Shown here piece after piece: positions 31,664 to 41,381 of a DNA stretch of 64,000 nucleotides (within the stretch, counting starts at the first letter, position 1; the number at the start of each line of letters is the position of its first letter). The translations under genes and the position numbers were made by a program. The notes beneath the pieces were generated by a model that worked only from the letters and a program-made list of their open reading frames with translations, made no database searches and had not been told where the DNA came from. Source of the DNA: Seohaeicola saemankumensis (GTDB lineage Bacteria > Pseudomonadota > Alphaproteobacteria > Rhodobacterales > Rhodobacteraceae); contig NZ_JAIUZI010000002.1 in NCBI RefSeq assembly GCF_020171285.1, forward strand, positions 394,721-458,720. Direction: 5' to 3'.

Positions 31664-33217
31664 ATGAACCGTTTGCGCATTTTCAACCTGGGACTGCCGA
31701 AATCGGGCACCACCACATTGGGCAAGGCGCTGACGGCCGCCGGGCTCAAGGTTGCGGACTGGCGGTTCCGCAAGGGGCAGACCACCGATCCGCGTCTGTT
31801 GTACGGGTTTGTCGGCGACAAACTCTACGAGGGGTACTACCAGACTGGCGACCCGCTGCACCTGATGCCGGAATTCGACGCGGTCACCGAGGCCAGTGTC
31901 GCGTCCAAGGGGCTGTCGCTATGGCCGCAGACGGACTGGGCCCTGATCGATGCCCTGCGCCGCCACCATCCGGGCATCAAGTTTGTGCTGAGCCATCGTG
32001 ATCCGGCGGATCTGGCGCGGAGCATGATGGGCTGGTCAAATCTGGGACGATCGCGATTGCCGAGTCAGAATGTTCCTGGAATGCCGTCCGGATATGGTGG
32101 CAATGCGGAGCAGTTGCAGCGCTGGATCAGCGGGCACTATACGTTTTGCCGCCATGTGTTCCGCGATGATCCGGATTTTCTGGAGTACGACATTCTGGAC
32201 CCCGATGCGCCGCGGCGTTTGTCAGACTTTCTGGGTATCGAGCTGTCATGGTGGGGGCGGGCCAATGCCAAGGATCGCGGCGCCGAAGACAGCTTGGACA
32301 GCGGGACAGAGGCCGTATCGTCGGGCTTTGGCGCGGATCCCGCGCGTTCCGTGATCCTGCATGCCGGTGCGCCCTGTGCGGGAACTGAAGAGCTGCAACT
32401 GTGCCTGTGGGCCAATCGCGACCGGCTGGCGGAGCAGGGCTATGATGTGGCGTATTCGGGACGGGACGGAGCGCCTGATGGCCGGCTCAGGCTGAAGCTG
32501 CCGGAACCCCGGCACAAAGGGCAGGCACAAGATCAGGTGATCGTGCGGGCGGCCCAGGAGATCGCCGCCCAGTTCACCCGGTCGCCCCGGTTGATCCTGT
32601 CGGAAAGCAACGTGCCGGGGCGGGCGATGCATTTCTATTCCGGTCTGTTTTATCCCGGAGCGGAACAGCGGGCGAGGGCCCTGTCCATCGCGCTGGGTAC
32701 GCCGCCCGAGCATCTGGTTTTTGTCGTTCGCAGCTATGATACCTTTTTCGAAACGGTGCACAGAAATCGGGCCGCGCAGCGACCGGTTCCCGACTTTGCC
32801 GAGTTTCGTCCGCTGGTGATGGCGATGGAGCGCGGCTGGGCGGAGGTTGTGGCGGCGCTGCAGGGCGCGTTGCGGCCGCGCGCCATGACGGTCGTCGACT
32901 TTGATGCGCTGCGGTCCGGGCGGGATCTGCTGGCGCGGATGTTGCCGGACATGACCGATGATGACCTGCCGGACGACGGCCCAACGGTGCATGTTCCGAC
33001 GGATCGCGCGCTGACCGCGATCCAATCCGCATTTCAAGCGGGGCAGAAGGCCGACGGCGAGCACATCAGAGCGTTGATCGCCGCCCATGCGGCGGATGAC
33101 GCTGACCTGGGGTTCGCGCGGTTCCTGGACGTTGAGAGGGCCGCGCTGTGCGACCGATATGGCAGCGATTTGGACCGGATCGCGCGCATGGATGGCGTGC
33201 AGTTGATCCGTGCGTGA
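31664..33217 (+). CDS. Two-domain sulfotransferase-like protein, 517 aa
   Basis: The N-terminal domain (~1-220) has a clean PAPS 5'-phosphosulfate loop, IFNLGLPKSGTTTLGKAL, and the 3'-phosphate region KFVLSHRDPADLARSMMG. The C-terminal domain (~240-500) repeats the fold (SVILHAGAPCAGTEELQLCL; LSESNVPGRAMHFYSG; LVFVVRSYDTFFETVHRNRA), but its loop reads GAPCAGTEELQ, with Cys where Lys is needed. This half is therefore probably inactive in sulfuryl transfer. It is a fusion of an active and a degenerate sulfotransferase. It interrupts the usual amiC-mrcA order and ends 138 bp before the mrcA start. Likely cytoplasmic, acting on a cell-surface or exported glycan or lipid; the acceptor is unknown. 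Confidence 0.82.
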   Translation: MNRLRIFNLGLPKSGTTTLGKALTAAGLKVADWRFRKGQTTDPRLLYGFVGDKLYEGYYQTGDPLHLMPEFDAVTEASVASKGLSLWPQTDWALIDALRRHHPGIKFVLSHRDPADLARSMMGWSNLGRSRLPSQNVPGMPSGYGGNAEQLQRWISGHYTFCRHVFRDDPDFLEYDILDPDAPRRLSDFLGIELSWWGRANAKDRGAEDSLDSGTEAVSSGFGADPARSVILHAGAPCAGTEELQLCLWANRDRLAEQGYDVAYSGRDGAPDGRLRLKLPEPRHKGQAQDQVIVRAAQEIAAQFTRSPRLILSESNVPGRAMHFYSGLFYPGAEQRARALSIALGTPPEHLVFVVRSYDTFFETVHRNRAAQRPVPDFAEFRPLVMAMERGWAEVVAALQGALRPRAMTVVDFDALRSGRDLLARMLPDMTDDDLPDDGPTVHVPTDRALTAIQSAFQAGQKADGEHIRALIAAHAADDADLGFARFLDVERAALCDRYGSDLDRIARMDGVQLIRA

Positions 33218-33297
33218 CTGCCGAATTCCGGCGGGAAGTCGCCGCGTGACTTTGCGTGACGTCACACAGCTTTGCGCATGACTTTGCCGGTTGCGTT

Positions 33298-33326
33298 TTG
33301 ACGCCCTTTGCCAACCTCCCTATATA
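33298..33326 (+). promoter_or_regulatory. Sigma70-type promoter of mrcA
   Basis: TTGACG (33298-33303), 17-bp spacer, TATATA (33321-33326). Transcription should start near 33333, which places the start codon at GTG 33356 rather than at any in-frame codon upstream of the promoter. A GTGACGTCAC palindrome (33256-33265) lies about 40 bp upstream. Confidence 0.82.
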
Positions 33327-33355
33327 GGCTTCACCGCACGAGAAAAGGCAGCACT

Positions 33356-35848
33356 GTGGTTCGGTTCATTCTTTCCTTCTTCGGGGCGATCTTCAGCCTT
33401 GTCACGCTTGGCATCGTCATGGCCGCGCTGACGATCGGTGGCGTATTCTGGATGTATGGCCGCGATCTGCCCAGCCACGAATCGCTGGCCCAGTACAAGC
33501 CGCCCACCATCAGCCGGATCTATAACGGTGAAGGCCAGTTGATCGACGAGTTTGCCAAGGAACGGCGTCTTTTCACCCCGGCCGAGGAAATTCCGGATCT
33601 GGTGAAGCAGGCGTTTATTTCCGCCGAGGACAAGAACTTCTATCACCACAAGGGCTATGACACACGTGGCATCGCCGCCGCTGCCATAGAGGCGGTGCAG
33701 TCGCGCGGTCAGAATGTGCGCGGGGCCTCGACCATTACGCAGCAGGTGATGAAGAATTTCCTGCTGTCTGGCGACCGGCGGGCAGAGCGCAAGATCAAGG
33801 AGATTATCCTGGCCGCTCGTCTGGAAGAGACGCTGGACAAGGAACAGATCCTCGAACTCTACATGAACGAGATCTTTCTGGGGCAAAACTCCTATGGCGT
33901 CACCGCCGCGGCGCAGACCTACTTCAACAAGACACTGAGCGAGCTTGCTCCGCATGAAGCGGCCTTTCTGGCATCGCTGCCCAAAGCACCCAGTGATTAC
34001 CACCCGGTGCGGCGCAAGGACCGGTTGCTGCAGCGGCGCAACTATGTTTTGCGCGAAATGAACCAGAACGGCTACCTCGATCAGGCGACCTATGAGGCGG
34101 AGGTGGCCCAGCCCCTGCGGTCGGTCCAGAATGGTGATTTCGACAGTTTCCGCACGGCGCTGCCTCCGCGTGACTATTTCACCGACGAAATTCGCCGCCA
34201 GCTGACCGAGGATTTTGGCGAGGGCGAGTTCTTTACCGGCGGGTTCACCGTGCGGGCCACGATCGACCAGGAAATGCAGGTCTATGCGGCCCGCGCGTTG
34301 CGCCGGCAACTGGAAATCTATGACCGCAATCGCGGCAGATGGCGCGGGACCGGTGTTTCGCTTGGCGAGGAAGCCCTGGCCAGCGAGGCCACCTGGCGCG
34401 AGGCGCTGGCTGTGGCAGAAGTGCCGCGGGACGTGGCGGATTGGTCCGCCGCCGTGGTGTTGTCGGTTGGTGACCAGTCGCTCTCGGTCGGGATTGAGGG
34501 CGTCGAGGGAACTGGTAGCGTACCGCGTTCCGACATCAAATGGATGAAAGGCAGTTTCGCCGACAATATGAAGCGCGGCGACGTCGTGCTGGTGATGCCG
34601 GTCAAGAAGGACGGCGCCGTCACCCATTGGTCGCTGCGCCAGATCCCAGAAGTGCAGGGCGGGTTCGTGGCGATGGACGTCAACACCGGCCGGGTGATTT
34701 CCATGCAGGGTGGGTTTTCCTACCAGCATTCGGTCTTTAACCGCGCCACCCAGGCGCAGCGCCAGCCGGGCTCAAGTTTCAAACCCTTTGTCTATGCCGC
34801 CGCGCTCGACAGCGGCTATAGTCCGGCCACGATCGTGGTCGACGCGCCGATCGAGATCAACACACCGCAGGGCCTTTGGCGGCCGCGCAATTCGTCGAAC
34901 AAGTTCTACGGACCCACCCCGTTGCGCACTGGCATCGAGATGAGCCGGAACCTGATGACCATCCGTCTGGCGCAGGAGGTCAGCATGCCGGTGGTGGCAG
35001 GTTATGCCGAGCGGTTCGGTGTTTATGACGACATGGGGCCTTTCCTGGCCAATTCGCTGGGAGCCGAGGAGACCACGCTCTACAAGATGGTGACGGCCTA
35101 TGCGATGTTCGCCAATGGCGGCGAACGGCTGCAGCCGACATTGGTCGACCGGATCCAGGACCGGTTCGGCAAGACCATCTATCGCCATGATGAACGCGAT
35201 TGCGTCGATTGCTCTTCGGCCGCGCTGGCGCCCGGCGAGGCGCCGCGCATCGTGTCGAACCGCAGCCGGGTCATGGACCCGATCACCGCCTACCAGCTGA
35301 CCTCGATGATGAAAGGTGTCGTCGATCGCGGTACGGCCAGTGGCGTGATCAAGCTGCCCGTGCCGACGGCGGGCAAGACCGGCACCACCAACGAGGCGCG
35401 CGACGTCTGGTTCGTGGGCTTTACCAGCAACATCGTCGCCGGATGCTATATCGGCTATGACCGCCCGCGCCCGCTGGGCCGGGGGGCCTACGGTGCCTCG
35501 ATGTGTGGACCGGTGTTCCAGGAATTCATGGAAAAGGCCGTGGAAAAATACGGTGGTGGTCCTTTCACCGTCCCAGAAGGCGGGCATTTCATCAAGATCG
35601 ACCGCTACACCGGTGCAAGGCTGCCCGACGAAGCGAGCGGCGCCTATGTCGTTGCCGAGTACTTCCGCGATGGCGCCGAGCCGATCTTTGGCCTGGCCTA
35701 TGACGGCGGTTTTGCCATGGGGTCCGACTTGCCACTGTTCGAGGAAGTCAATTCCAGCGGTCGCCAGATCACCACATCTACAGGCGAAACCACGACCGTG
35801 GGTCCCAAGGCGAACTTTGGAACCGTGAGTTCGGGCGGGTTGTACTAA
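33356..35848 (+). CDS. mrcA: Penicillin-binding protein 1A (bifunctional transglycosylase/transpeptidase)
   Basis: 830 aa from GTG 33356, which places a membrane anchor (ILSFFGAIFSLVTLGIVMAA) at the N-terminus. The GT51 domain (FISAEDKNFYHHKGYDTRGI with catalytic Glu; GASTITQQVMKNFLLSGDRR; NEIFLGQNSYGVTAAAQTYF) polymerises lipid II. The transpeptidase domain carries SxxK in QPGSSFKPFVY near residue 472, SRN in EMSRNLM, and KTGTT near residue 673. The insert between the domains (~ residues 300-430, with an OB-like fold) is typical of PBP1A. It is preceded by a strong promoter and followed by prfB 90 bp later. The start choice is set by the promoter position. Confidence 0.95.
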   Translation: MVRFILSFFGAIFSLVTLGIVMAALTIGGVFWMYGRDLPSHESLAQYKPPTISRIYNGEGQLIDEFAKERRLFTPAEEIPDLVKQAFISAEDKNFYHHKGYDTRGIAAAAIEAVQSRGQNVRGASTITQQVMKNFLLSGDRRAERKIKEIILAARLEETLDKEQILELYMNEIFLGQNSYGVTAAAQTYFNKTLSELAPHEAAFLASLPKAPSDYHPVRRKDRLLQRRNYVLREMNQNGYLDQATYEAEVAQPLRSVQNGDFDSFRTALPPRDYFTDEIRRQLTEDFGEGEFFTGGFTVRATIDQEMQVYAARALRRQLEIYDRNRGRWRGTGVSLGEEALASEATWREALAVAEVPRDVADWSAAVVLSVGDQSLSVGIEGVEGTGSVPRSDIKWMKGSFADNMKRGDVVLVMPVKKDGAVTHWSLRQIPEVQGGFVAMDVNTGRVISMQGGFSYQHSVFNRATQAQRQPGSSFKPFVYAAALDSGYSPATIVVDAPIEINTPQGLWRPRNSSNKFYGPTPLRTGIEMSRNLMTIRLAQEVSMPVVAGYAERFGVYDDMGPFLANSLGAEETTLYKMVTAYAMFANGGERLQPTLVDRIQDRFGKTIYRHDERDCVDCSSAALAPGEAPRIVSNRSRVMDPITAYQLTSMMKGVVDRGTASGVIKLPVPTAGKTGTTNEARDVWFVGFTSNIVAGCYIGYDRPRPLGRGAYGASMCGPVFQEFMEKAVEKYGGGPFTVPEGGHFIKIDRYTGARLPDEASGAYVVAEYFRDGAEPIFGLAYDGGFAMGSDLPLFEEVNSSGRQITTSTGETTTVGPKANFGTVSSGGLY

Positions 35849-35876
35849 CCCATTTTCGTAAACACTGACCCAGCGC

Positions 35877-35905
35877 TTGCCCGCCCGGCGGCGCTGGTCT
35901 ATCAC
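35877..35905 (+). promoter_or_regulatory. Predicted prfB promoter
   Basis: TTGCCC (35877-35882), 17-bp spacer, TATCAC (35900-35905), in the 89-bp gap after mrcA. The leader would be about 26 nt, with AGGAA before the start. CAGCGC and GCGCTG flank the spacer as a dyad. Confidence 0.5.
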
Positions 35906-35937
35906 CTTCGCTCAACAGTCTGATTGCAGGAAATGAC

Positions 35938-37065
35938 ATGCGCGCCGAGACGCAGAACATTGTGGCCGAAATCGAGAAATCGCTGGACCTTCTGGCCCAG
36001 CGGATGAACCGGGACACCGCACCGCACCGGCTGGAGGAATTCAATGCGCGGGTCGAGGACCCGAATCTCTGGAATGACCCGGAGGCGGCGCAGAAGCTGA
36101 TGCGTGAACGGCAGATGCTGGTCGACGCGATGGACACCTATGACACGATCAGCCGGGACATGTCAGACAATGTCGAACTGATCGAACTGGGCGAGATGGA
36201 GGATGACCAGGAGGTCATCACAGAGGCCGAGACCGCGTTGAAAGCGCTGGCCGAAAAGGCCGCCGAAAAGGAGCTTGAGGCGCTGCTGGACGGCGAGGCC
36301 GATGGCAATGACACCTTTCTCGAGATCAACTCGGGGGCGGGCGGGACCGAGTCCTGCGACTGGGCCAGCATGCTGGCGCGGATGTATGTCCGCTGGGCCG
36401 AGAAGAAGGGTTATAAGGTCGAACTGCAGTCCGAAAGCGCCGGCGAAGAGGCGGGGATCAAATCCGCGACTTACAAGATCAGCGGCCCCAACGCCTATGG
36501 CTGGCTGAAATCGGAAAGCGGCGTGCATCGGCTGGTCCGCATCTCGCCTTATGACAGCGCGGCCAAGCGGCACACCTCCTTCAGCTCGGTCTGGGTCTAT
36601 CCGGTGGTTGATGACAACATCGAGATCGAGGTCAACCCGGCCGATATCCGCATCGACACCTACCGGTCCTCGGGCGCGGGCGGGCAGCACGTGAACACCA
36701 CGGATTCTGCGGTGCGGATCACCCACCATCCAACCGGCATCGTGGTGACAAGTTCGGAGAAATCGCAGCACCAGAACCGCGATATCGCCATGAAGGCGCT
36801 GAAATCGCGGCTCTATCAGCTGGAACTGGACCGCCGCAACGCCGACATCAACGCCGCGCACGAGGCCAAGGGCGATGCCGGCTGGGGCAACCAGATCCGG
36901 TCCTATGTGCTGCAGCCCTACCAGATGGTGAAGGACCTGCGCACCAACCACGAAACCTCGGACACCAAGGGCGTGCTGGACGGCGATCTGGACGGGTTCA
37001 TGGCGGCGACGCTGGCGATGGACGTGTCGGGCAAGAGCCGGGCCGAGGCCCAGGGCGACGGCTGA
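35938..37065 (+). CDS. prfB: Peptide chain release factor 2
   Basis: 375 aa. The GGQ motif that triggers peptidyl-tRNA hydrolysis is in [20 protein letters not shown] near residues 248-250. The codon-recognition tripeptide region is [22 protein letters not shown] in place of the classical SPF (near residue 203), which fits UGA/UAA reading. The frame is unbroken from ATG, so there is no programmed +1 frameshift as used for autoregulation in Escherichia coli. It follows mrcA and has its own probable promoter. A large imperfect palindrome follows the stop codon by about 50 bp. Confidence 0.95.
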   Translation: MRAETQNIVAEIEKSLDLLAQRMNRDTAPHRLEEFNARVEDPNLWNDPEAAQKLMRERQMLVDAMDTYDTISRDMSDNVELIELGEMEDDQEVITEAETALKALAEKAAEKELEALLDGEADGNDTFLEINSGAGGTESCDWASMLARMYVRWAEKKGYKVELQSESAGEEAGIKSATYKISGPNAYGWLKSESGVHRLVRISPYDSAAKRHTSFSSVWVYPVVDDNIEIEVNPADIRIDTYRSSGAGGQHVNTTDSAVRITHHPTGIVVTSSEKSQHQNRDIAMKALKSRLYQLELDRRNADINAAHEAKGDAGWGNQIRSYVLQPYQMVKDLRTNHETSDTKGVLDGDLDGFMAATLAMDVSGKSRAEAQGDG

Positions 37066-37112
37066 CCCGACGTTCGGGCCTGCCACGCCTTGCTGCTGCC
37101 GTAATTCCGTGG

Positions 37113-37140
37113 TGATCTGACGCCAATTGGCGACAGATCA
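37113..37140. promoter_or_regulatory. Near-perfect 28-bp palindrome between prfB and the RTX gene
   Basis: Arms TGATCTG (37113-37119) and CAGATCA (37134-37140) flank the perfect core CGCCAATTGGCG (37121-37132), broken only by an A/A pair. No U-run follows, so an operator for the RTX gene (start 37161) is at least as likely as a terminator. The half-site TGACGCCAA recurs in the dyad at 43534-43555. Confidence 0.55.
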
Positions 37141-37160
37141 ATCAGAGCGGGTTCGGGCAG

Positions 37161-38696
37161 ATGAGCACGGAAATTATCACGGGTACGATCCGGGGCACGT
37201 ATTTCGCGGATCGCGACGATGTGGTGATCGTGGCGGAAGACGCAATTGTCCGAGGGCTGAGCGAGGGGCAATACGCAGCCATCATCTCGCGCAGAGAGCC
37301 GGACAACGGACATGTTACGGTGGTCGTGGAGGGGCGCATCAGCGTCCCGTTTTCCGAAGAGGAAACAACCCAGTACGGGGTTTTGTTAACCGGGCTTGAC
37401 GACCCACTGCCAGGCGAAGACCGCACCTGGGAGGAACCGGCGCAAAACACGATTCACATCACCGCCACCGGCGTGGTCCGCGCGTCCTGGGGAGTTGGGT
37501 GTTATCTCGGCAGCGGAAATACGATCCTGAACGAGGGGCATATTCACGGGTTCAGCACGGGTATGTACTTGGAAGGTCCGAATTCGGAAATGACCAACGC
37601 GGGTCTGATTACGGGCAGATTGGCGATGCACGGCTATCAAGCCCACATCATATCCAACACAGGTACCATTCGGACTGAATGGGGTATGGCCCTTACGTAT
37701 TCGAGCGAAGCGCAAATCAGCAATACCGGACGTATCCATTCGTCGTTCGGCAGCGGAATGGATGTATCGCAGTGCACGAATGTCGGGGTGGAAAACACCG
37801 GTGTCATCCACAGCAGCGGCGCGCGCTATGCGGCCGTTGAACTCTACGATTCTGAAAATGTGACTTTCACCAATTCCGGCCGTTTGATCGGGCTGAATGG
37901 CGTCATCGTTTTCGACAGTGATGTCGCCATGCTCAACAGTGGAACAATCGCAGGGAATACCGGTATTCTCGTCGATGCATATTGGGAGGATACCCCGTTC
38001 GAATTGGTGAACAGCGGTCGGATCGTGGGTCAGCTTTTTGGTCTTTCGGTGCGGGATGTCACCGCGATGATCGAAAACGACGGGGTGATCTCGGGTGGGG
38101 TGGTCATTCATGGGGACCGATCGGCCGAGATTGTGAACACGGGTCGGATCCTGGGCTCGGTGAGCCTCGGTGAAGGCGACGACACCTATGTCGGCACCGG
38201 TGGCCGGGTCAGCGGTGTGGTGCAGGGTGGCGAAGGTGATGACCGGCTGGTGGGTGGCGAGGTGTCGGACGTTTTGCGCGGTGGGGCGGATGATGATGTG
38301 CTGATCGGGGCGGGTGGCGCGGATCAGTTGCGCGGGCAGGGCGGGTCGGACCTGCTGCGCGGTGGCGCGGGGGCGGATGATCTGTCGGGCGGTTCGGGTG
38401 ACGATATCCTGAATGGCGGCGACGGGGATGACCGGCTGGACGGCGGCCGGGGCGACGATCTGCTGCGCGGGCAGGCGGGGGCGGATGTGTTTGTCTTTGG
38501 CGCCAGCAGCGGCACCGACCACATTGCCGGGTTCGAACAGGGGATCGACCGGATCGAGATCTCCGACCATGTCGGCGGGTTTGCGGGGCTGACCCTGACC
38601 CCGGCGGGCGGCGCGGTGGTGGTCGAACATGACGGCGGGGTGATCCATGTGCAGGGGGTTGCGGCGCTGACAGAGGCGGATTTTGTGTTTCTGTGA
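37161..38696 (+). CDS. RTX-type calcium-binding protein with beta-helix N-terminus
   Basis: 511 aa without a Sec signal. Residues ~60-350 consist of short degenerate repeats built on N(T/S)G-x-I (NTGTIRTEWG, NTGRIHSSFG, NTGVIHSSGA, NSGRLIGLNG, NSGTIAG, NTGRILG), the pattern of a right-handed beta-helix. Residues ~355-440 are hemolysin-type GGxGxD nonapeptides (GGEGDDRLVGG; GGAGADDLSGGSGDDILNGG) that bind calcium outside the cell. The C-terminal ~60 residues (VFVFGASSGTDHIAGFEQG, ending DFVFL) look like a type I secretion signal. It is likely a secreted adhesin, enzyme or surface protein; no T1SS genes are in the window. The beta-helix part is less GC-rich than the RTX part. Confidence 0.85.
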   Translation: MSTEIITGTIRGTYFADRDDVVIVAEDAIVRGLSEGQYAAIISRREPDNGHVTVVVEGRISVPFSEEETTQYGVLLTGLDDPLPGEDRTWEEPAQNTIHITATGVVRASWGVGCYLGSGNTILNEGHIHGFSTGMYLEGPNSEMTNAGLITGRLAMHGYQAHIISNTGTIRTEWGMALTYSSEAQISNTGRIHSSFGSGMDVSQCTNVGVENTGVIHSSGARYAAVELYDSENVTFTNSGRLIGLNGVIVFDSDVAMLNSGTIAGNTGILVDAYWEDTPFELVNSGRIVGQLFGLSVRDVTAMIENDGVISGGVVIHGDRSAEIVNTGRILGSVSLGEGDDTYVGTGGRVSGVVQGGEGDDRLVGGEVSDVLRGGADDDVLIGAGGADQLRGQGGSDLLRGGAGADDLSGGSGDDILNGGDGDDRLDGGRGDDLLRGQAGADVFVFGASSGTDHIAGFEQGIDRIEISDHVGGFAGLTLTPAGGAVVVEHDGGVIHVQGVAALTEADFVFL

Positions 38697-38820
38697 GCCG
38701 TGCTCCGGGCGGCGGCGCGGATCTGGCGCTGTTCCCCACAACACCGGAGATAAAAGGGTTCTCAGCGCGGACGCGGGCGGCTAACCTGCCTGGAACCGTG
38801 ACCAAGGAGAGCGCCCCGGC

Positions 38821-40218
38821 ATGAGCCTAACCCGAAAGCCTGCAACGGAAATTCTGGCCGACCTGCGCGCCGGACGGCTGAGCGCCGCCGCGCTGATGGA
38901 GGCGACGCTGACGCAGATCGACGCGGTCAACCCGGCGGTCAATGCAATTGTCGGGCTGCGCGACCGCGATGCGTTGATGGCCGAGGCGCGCGCCGCGGAT
39001 GCGGCCGAGGCCATGGGGCCGCTGCACGGGCTGCCAATTGCGGTCAAGGATTTGGTGAACGTGCGCGGGGTACGCTCGACCATGGGCTCGCCGGTGTTTG
39101 CCAATCATGTGCCGGAAGAGGACGACATCATCGCCGCCCGGATGCGGGCGGCGGGGGCGATCCTGTTCGGCAAAACCAACGTGCCGGAGTTCGGGCTGGG
39201 ATCGCATACGTTCAACCCGGTCTATGGCGCAACCGGCAACCCCTATGACCCGGGGCGCAGCTGTGGCGGGTCGTCGGGCGGCGCGGCGGTGGCGCTGGCG
39301 TCGGGGATGCTGGCGCTGGCGGATGGGTCCGACATGATGGGCAGCCTGCGCAACCCGGCGGCCTGGAACAATGTCTATGGGTTCCGGCCCAGTTTCGGCC
39401 GGGTGCCGGGCGATCCGATCGGCGACAATTTCCTGCACCAGCTGTCGACGCTGGGCCCGATGGGGCGCAGCCCGGCGGATATGGCGGCGCTGCTGGATGT
39501 GATTTCGGGGCCCGATCCGCGCTTGCCGCATGCCTATGCCAGCGAACCCGTGGCGCCGTTGCAGGCCGCCGAGATGAAGGGGGTGCGCATCGGCTGGCTG
39601 GGCGACTGGGGCGGGGCATACCCGATGGAGCCGGGGGTGATGGAGCTGTGCCGGGGGGTGTTGCCGGTGCTGGAGGATCTGGGCTGTATCGTCGAGGAGG
39701 TGGCGCCGCCGTTTCCGGCCGAGAAGATCTGGGACAGCTGGATCATGCTGCGGTCCTGGGCGGTGGCGGGCGGTTTGGCGCCGCTGTTGAAGAAGGGCGC
39801 GCCGCTGAAGGACACCGCGATCTGGGAGATCGAGCGCGGCATGGGATTTTCCGCGATGGAGGTGCACAAGGCCAGTGTGGTGCGGTCGGAGTGGTTCAAG
39901 GCGGCGGCGCGGCTGTTCGACAGCTATGACGCGCTGATCCTGCCTGCGGCGCAGATCTGGCCGTTTGACGTCAACCAGCCGTTCCCGTCAGAGGTGGCCG
40001 GGCAGGCGATGGACACCTATCACCGCTGGATGGAGGTGGTGGTGCCGGTCAGTCTGCTGGGGCTGCCCTGTGTCGCGATGCCGGCGGGGTTTGGCGAAGA
40101 GGGGCTGCCGATGGGGGTACAGATGTTTGGCCGGCGCGGCGATGATGCGCGGCTGCTGGCGCTGGCAGAGGCGTATCACCAGGCAACACGCTGGCCCGAA
40201 ATGCGGCCAGCGCTGTAA
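38821..40218 (+). CDS. Amidase (amidase signature family)
   Basis: 465 aa. The Ser-Ser-Lys triad is present: Lys in [15 protein letters not shown], and the Gly/Ser-rich [16 protein letters not shown]. The nucleophile region reads [15 protein letters not shown], where most relatives have GSDTGGS; the Ser-Leu-Arg-Asn-Pro part is intact, so activity is expected. The N-terminal [20 protein letters not shown] is typical. It hydrolyses an amide to acid and ammonia; the substrate is unknown and no GatB/C partners are near. AAGGAG precedes the start. It is followed 34 bp later by the DUF2189 gene. Confidence 0.9.
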   Translation: MSLTRKPATEILADLRAGRLSAAALMEATLTQIDAVNPAVNAIVGLRDRDALMAEARAADAAEAMGPLHGLPIAVKDLVNVRGVRSTMGSPVFANHVPEEDDIIAARMRAAGAILFGKTNVPEFGLGSHTFNPVYGATGNPYDPGRSCGGSSGGAAVALASGMLALADGSDMMGSLRNPAAWNNVYGFRPSFGRVPGDPIGDNFLHQLSTLGPMGRSPADMAALLDVISGPDPRLPHAYASEPVAPLQAAEMKGVRIGWLGDWGGAYPMEPGVMELCRGVLPVLEDLGCIVEEVAPPFPAEKIWDSWIMLRSWAVAGGLAPLLKKGAPLKDTAIWEIERGMGFSAMEVHKASVVRSEWFKAAARLFDSYDALILPAAQIWPFDVNQPFPSEVAGQAMDTYHRWMEVVVPVSLLGLPCVAMPAGFGEEGLPMGVQMFGRRGDDARLLALAEAYHQATRWPEMRPAL

Positions 40219-40252
40219 TCAACGGGCTCGGGGAAGGGGAGGAAGTCTGAGA

Positions 40253-41020
40253 ATGGAAAAACTACACGGTGTACCCGAAATGCGCCCGGTTACGGCCGAA
40301 ATGCTGAAATCGGCGCTGCGCCAGGGCTGGCAGGATTTTCGGGCCGCACCGCTATTTGGTCTGATCTTTGCCGGTTTCTACGTACTTGGCGGATGGGCGC
40401 TGTCGCTGATTACATGGCAAACCGGGACCACGTTCTGGCTGGTGCTCGCGGCTATTGGATTTCCCCTGATCGGACCGTTTGCGGCTGTGGGCCTGTACGA
40501 GGTCTCGCACCGGCTGGATCAGGGCGAACCGCTGGATTTCGGATCCATTTTCGGCGTTGTCCTGCATCAAAGCCGGCGTCAGTTGCCGTCAATCTGCGCC
40601 ATTATCATCGTTGTCTTCATGTTTTGGTTTTTTATCGGTCATATGATTTTCGCCCTGTTCCTGGGGCTTGCGACCATGACCAACATCTCTTCTTCGCTGG
40701 AGGTTTTCCTGACCTTGGATGGCATCAAGATGCTGGTCTTTGGTTCGGCGGTCGGGGCGCTCTTTGCGCTGCTGCTCTTTATGATCACAGTTATCGCGCT
40801 GCCGTTGCTGCTGGATCGCGAGGTCGATTTCGTTACGGCGATGATTACCAGTTTTCAATATGTCCTTGCCAATCCCGTACCGATGTTGGCCTGGGCCGTC
40901 GTGGTGGCGGGGCTGACTTTTGCGGCCATGATCCCGTGGTTCCTGGGGCTACTCATCGTGTTGCCGTTGCTGGGACACGCGAGTTGGCACCTCTACCGGC
41001 AGATCGTTACGCCTGAATAG
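40253..41020 (+). CDS. DUF2189 family integral membrane protein
   Basis: 255 aa. A short cytoplasmic N-terminus contains the family motif region [20 protein letters not shown]. About six membrane segments follow ([91 protein letters not shown]), with [17 protein letters not shown] and [18 protein letters not shown] between. The function of DUF2189 is unknown; members are often described loosely as cytochrome oxidase subunit I-like. GGGGAGG lies upstream. Region 41021-41165 after it contains no recognisable gene and no clear hairpin. Confidence 0.85.
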   Translation: MEKLHGVPEMRPVTAEMLKSALRQGWQDFRAAPLFGLIFAGFYVLGGWALSLITWQTGTTFWLVLAAIGFPLIGPFAAVGLYEVSHRLDQGEPLDFGSIFGVVLHQSRRQLPSICAIIIVVFMFWFFIGHMIFALFLGLATMTNISSSLEVFLTLDGIKMLVFGSAVGALFALLLFMITVIALPLLLDREVDFVTAMITSFQYVLANPVPMLAWAVVVAGLTFAAMIPWFLGLLIVLPLLGHASWHLYRQIVTPE

Positions 41021-41165
41021 AGCTGACTAAGAACCGCGGACTAAATGGGGAGCAGGTCACGGATCAGAAAGGCACCAAACTGGAGGCGCTTCTGTCTGGT
41101 CGAGAATGTCCAAACTTGGTCGTGTCCATCGATGCAGAGGACTGAAACTCGCGTCGGCGGACGGC

Positions 41166-41381
41166 TCAGTCGGGATTGCGCCCCATGGCGACGAGCCGAT
41201 CATTCAAAACCGAACAGTCCTCATGCGCGGTTTCGAGCGCGTAAACATACGCCTGCGTCAGAAAGAAGGCGGCGGCATCTGGCGTAGGGGCTTGGTGGGC
41301 CGCTTCGGTATACAATGACACAAGAGATCTCTTGTCCGACTGCATGTGAGCGTCGAGCAAGCGCGCCTCGAGATCGCTCAT
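41166..41381 (-). CDS. Small helical protein, 71 aa, coupled to the Rieske oxygenase
   Basis: MSDLEARLLDAHMQSDKRSL then VSLYTEAAHQAP, TPDAAAFFLTQAYVYALETA and HEDCSVLNDRLVAMGRNPD. Predicted as four helices in a TPR-like hairpin arrangement. ATGA overlap with the Rieske gene (41378-41381) means translational coupling and supports a real gene. Such small helical proteins recur next to various enzymes in Rhodobacterales, with no assigned role as far as I know. It may be an assembly or stability partner for the oxygenase. Confidence 0.72.
   Translation of the reverse strand: MSDLEARLLDAHMQSDKRSLVSLYTEAAHQAPTPDAAAFFLTQAYVYALETAHEDCSVLNDRLVAMGRNPD

Noticed and set aside
41021..41165. Possible small gene between the DUF2189 gene and the 71-aa gene
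   Set aside because: Short frames only, no ribosome-binding site, no hairpin; nothing supportable.
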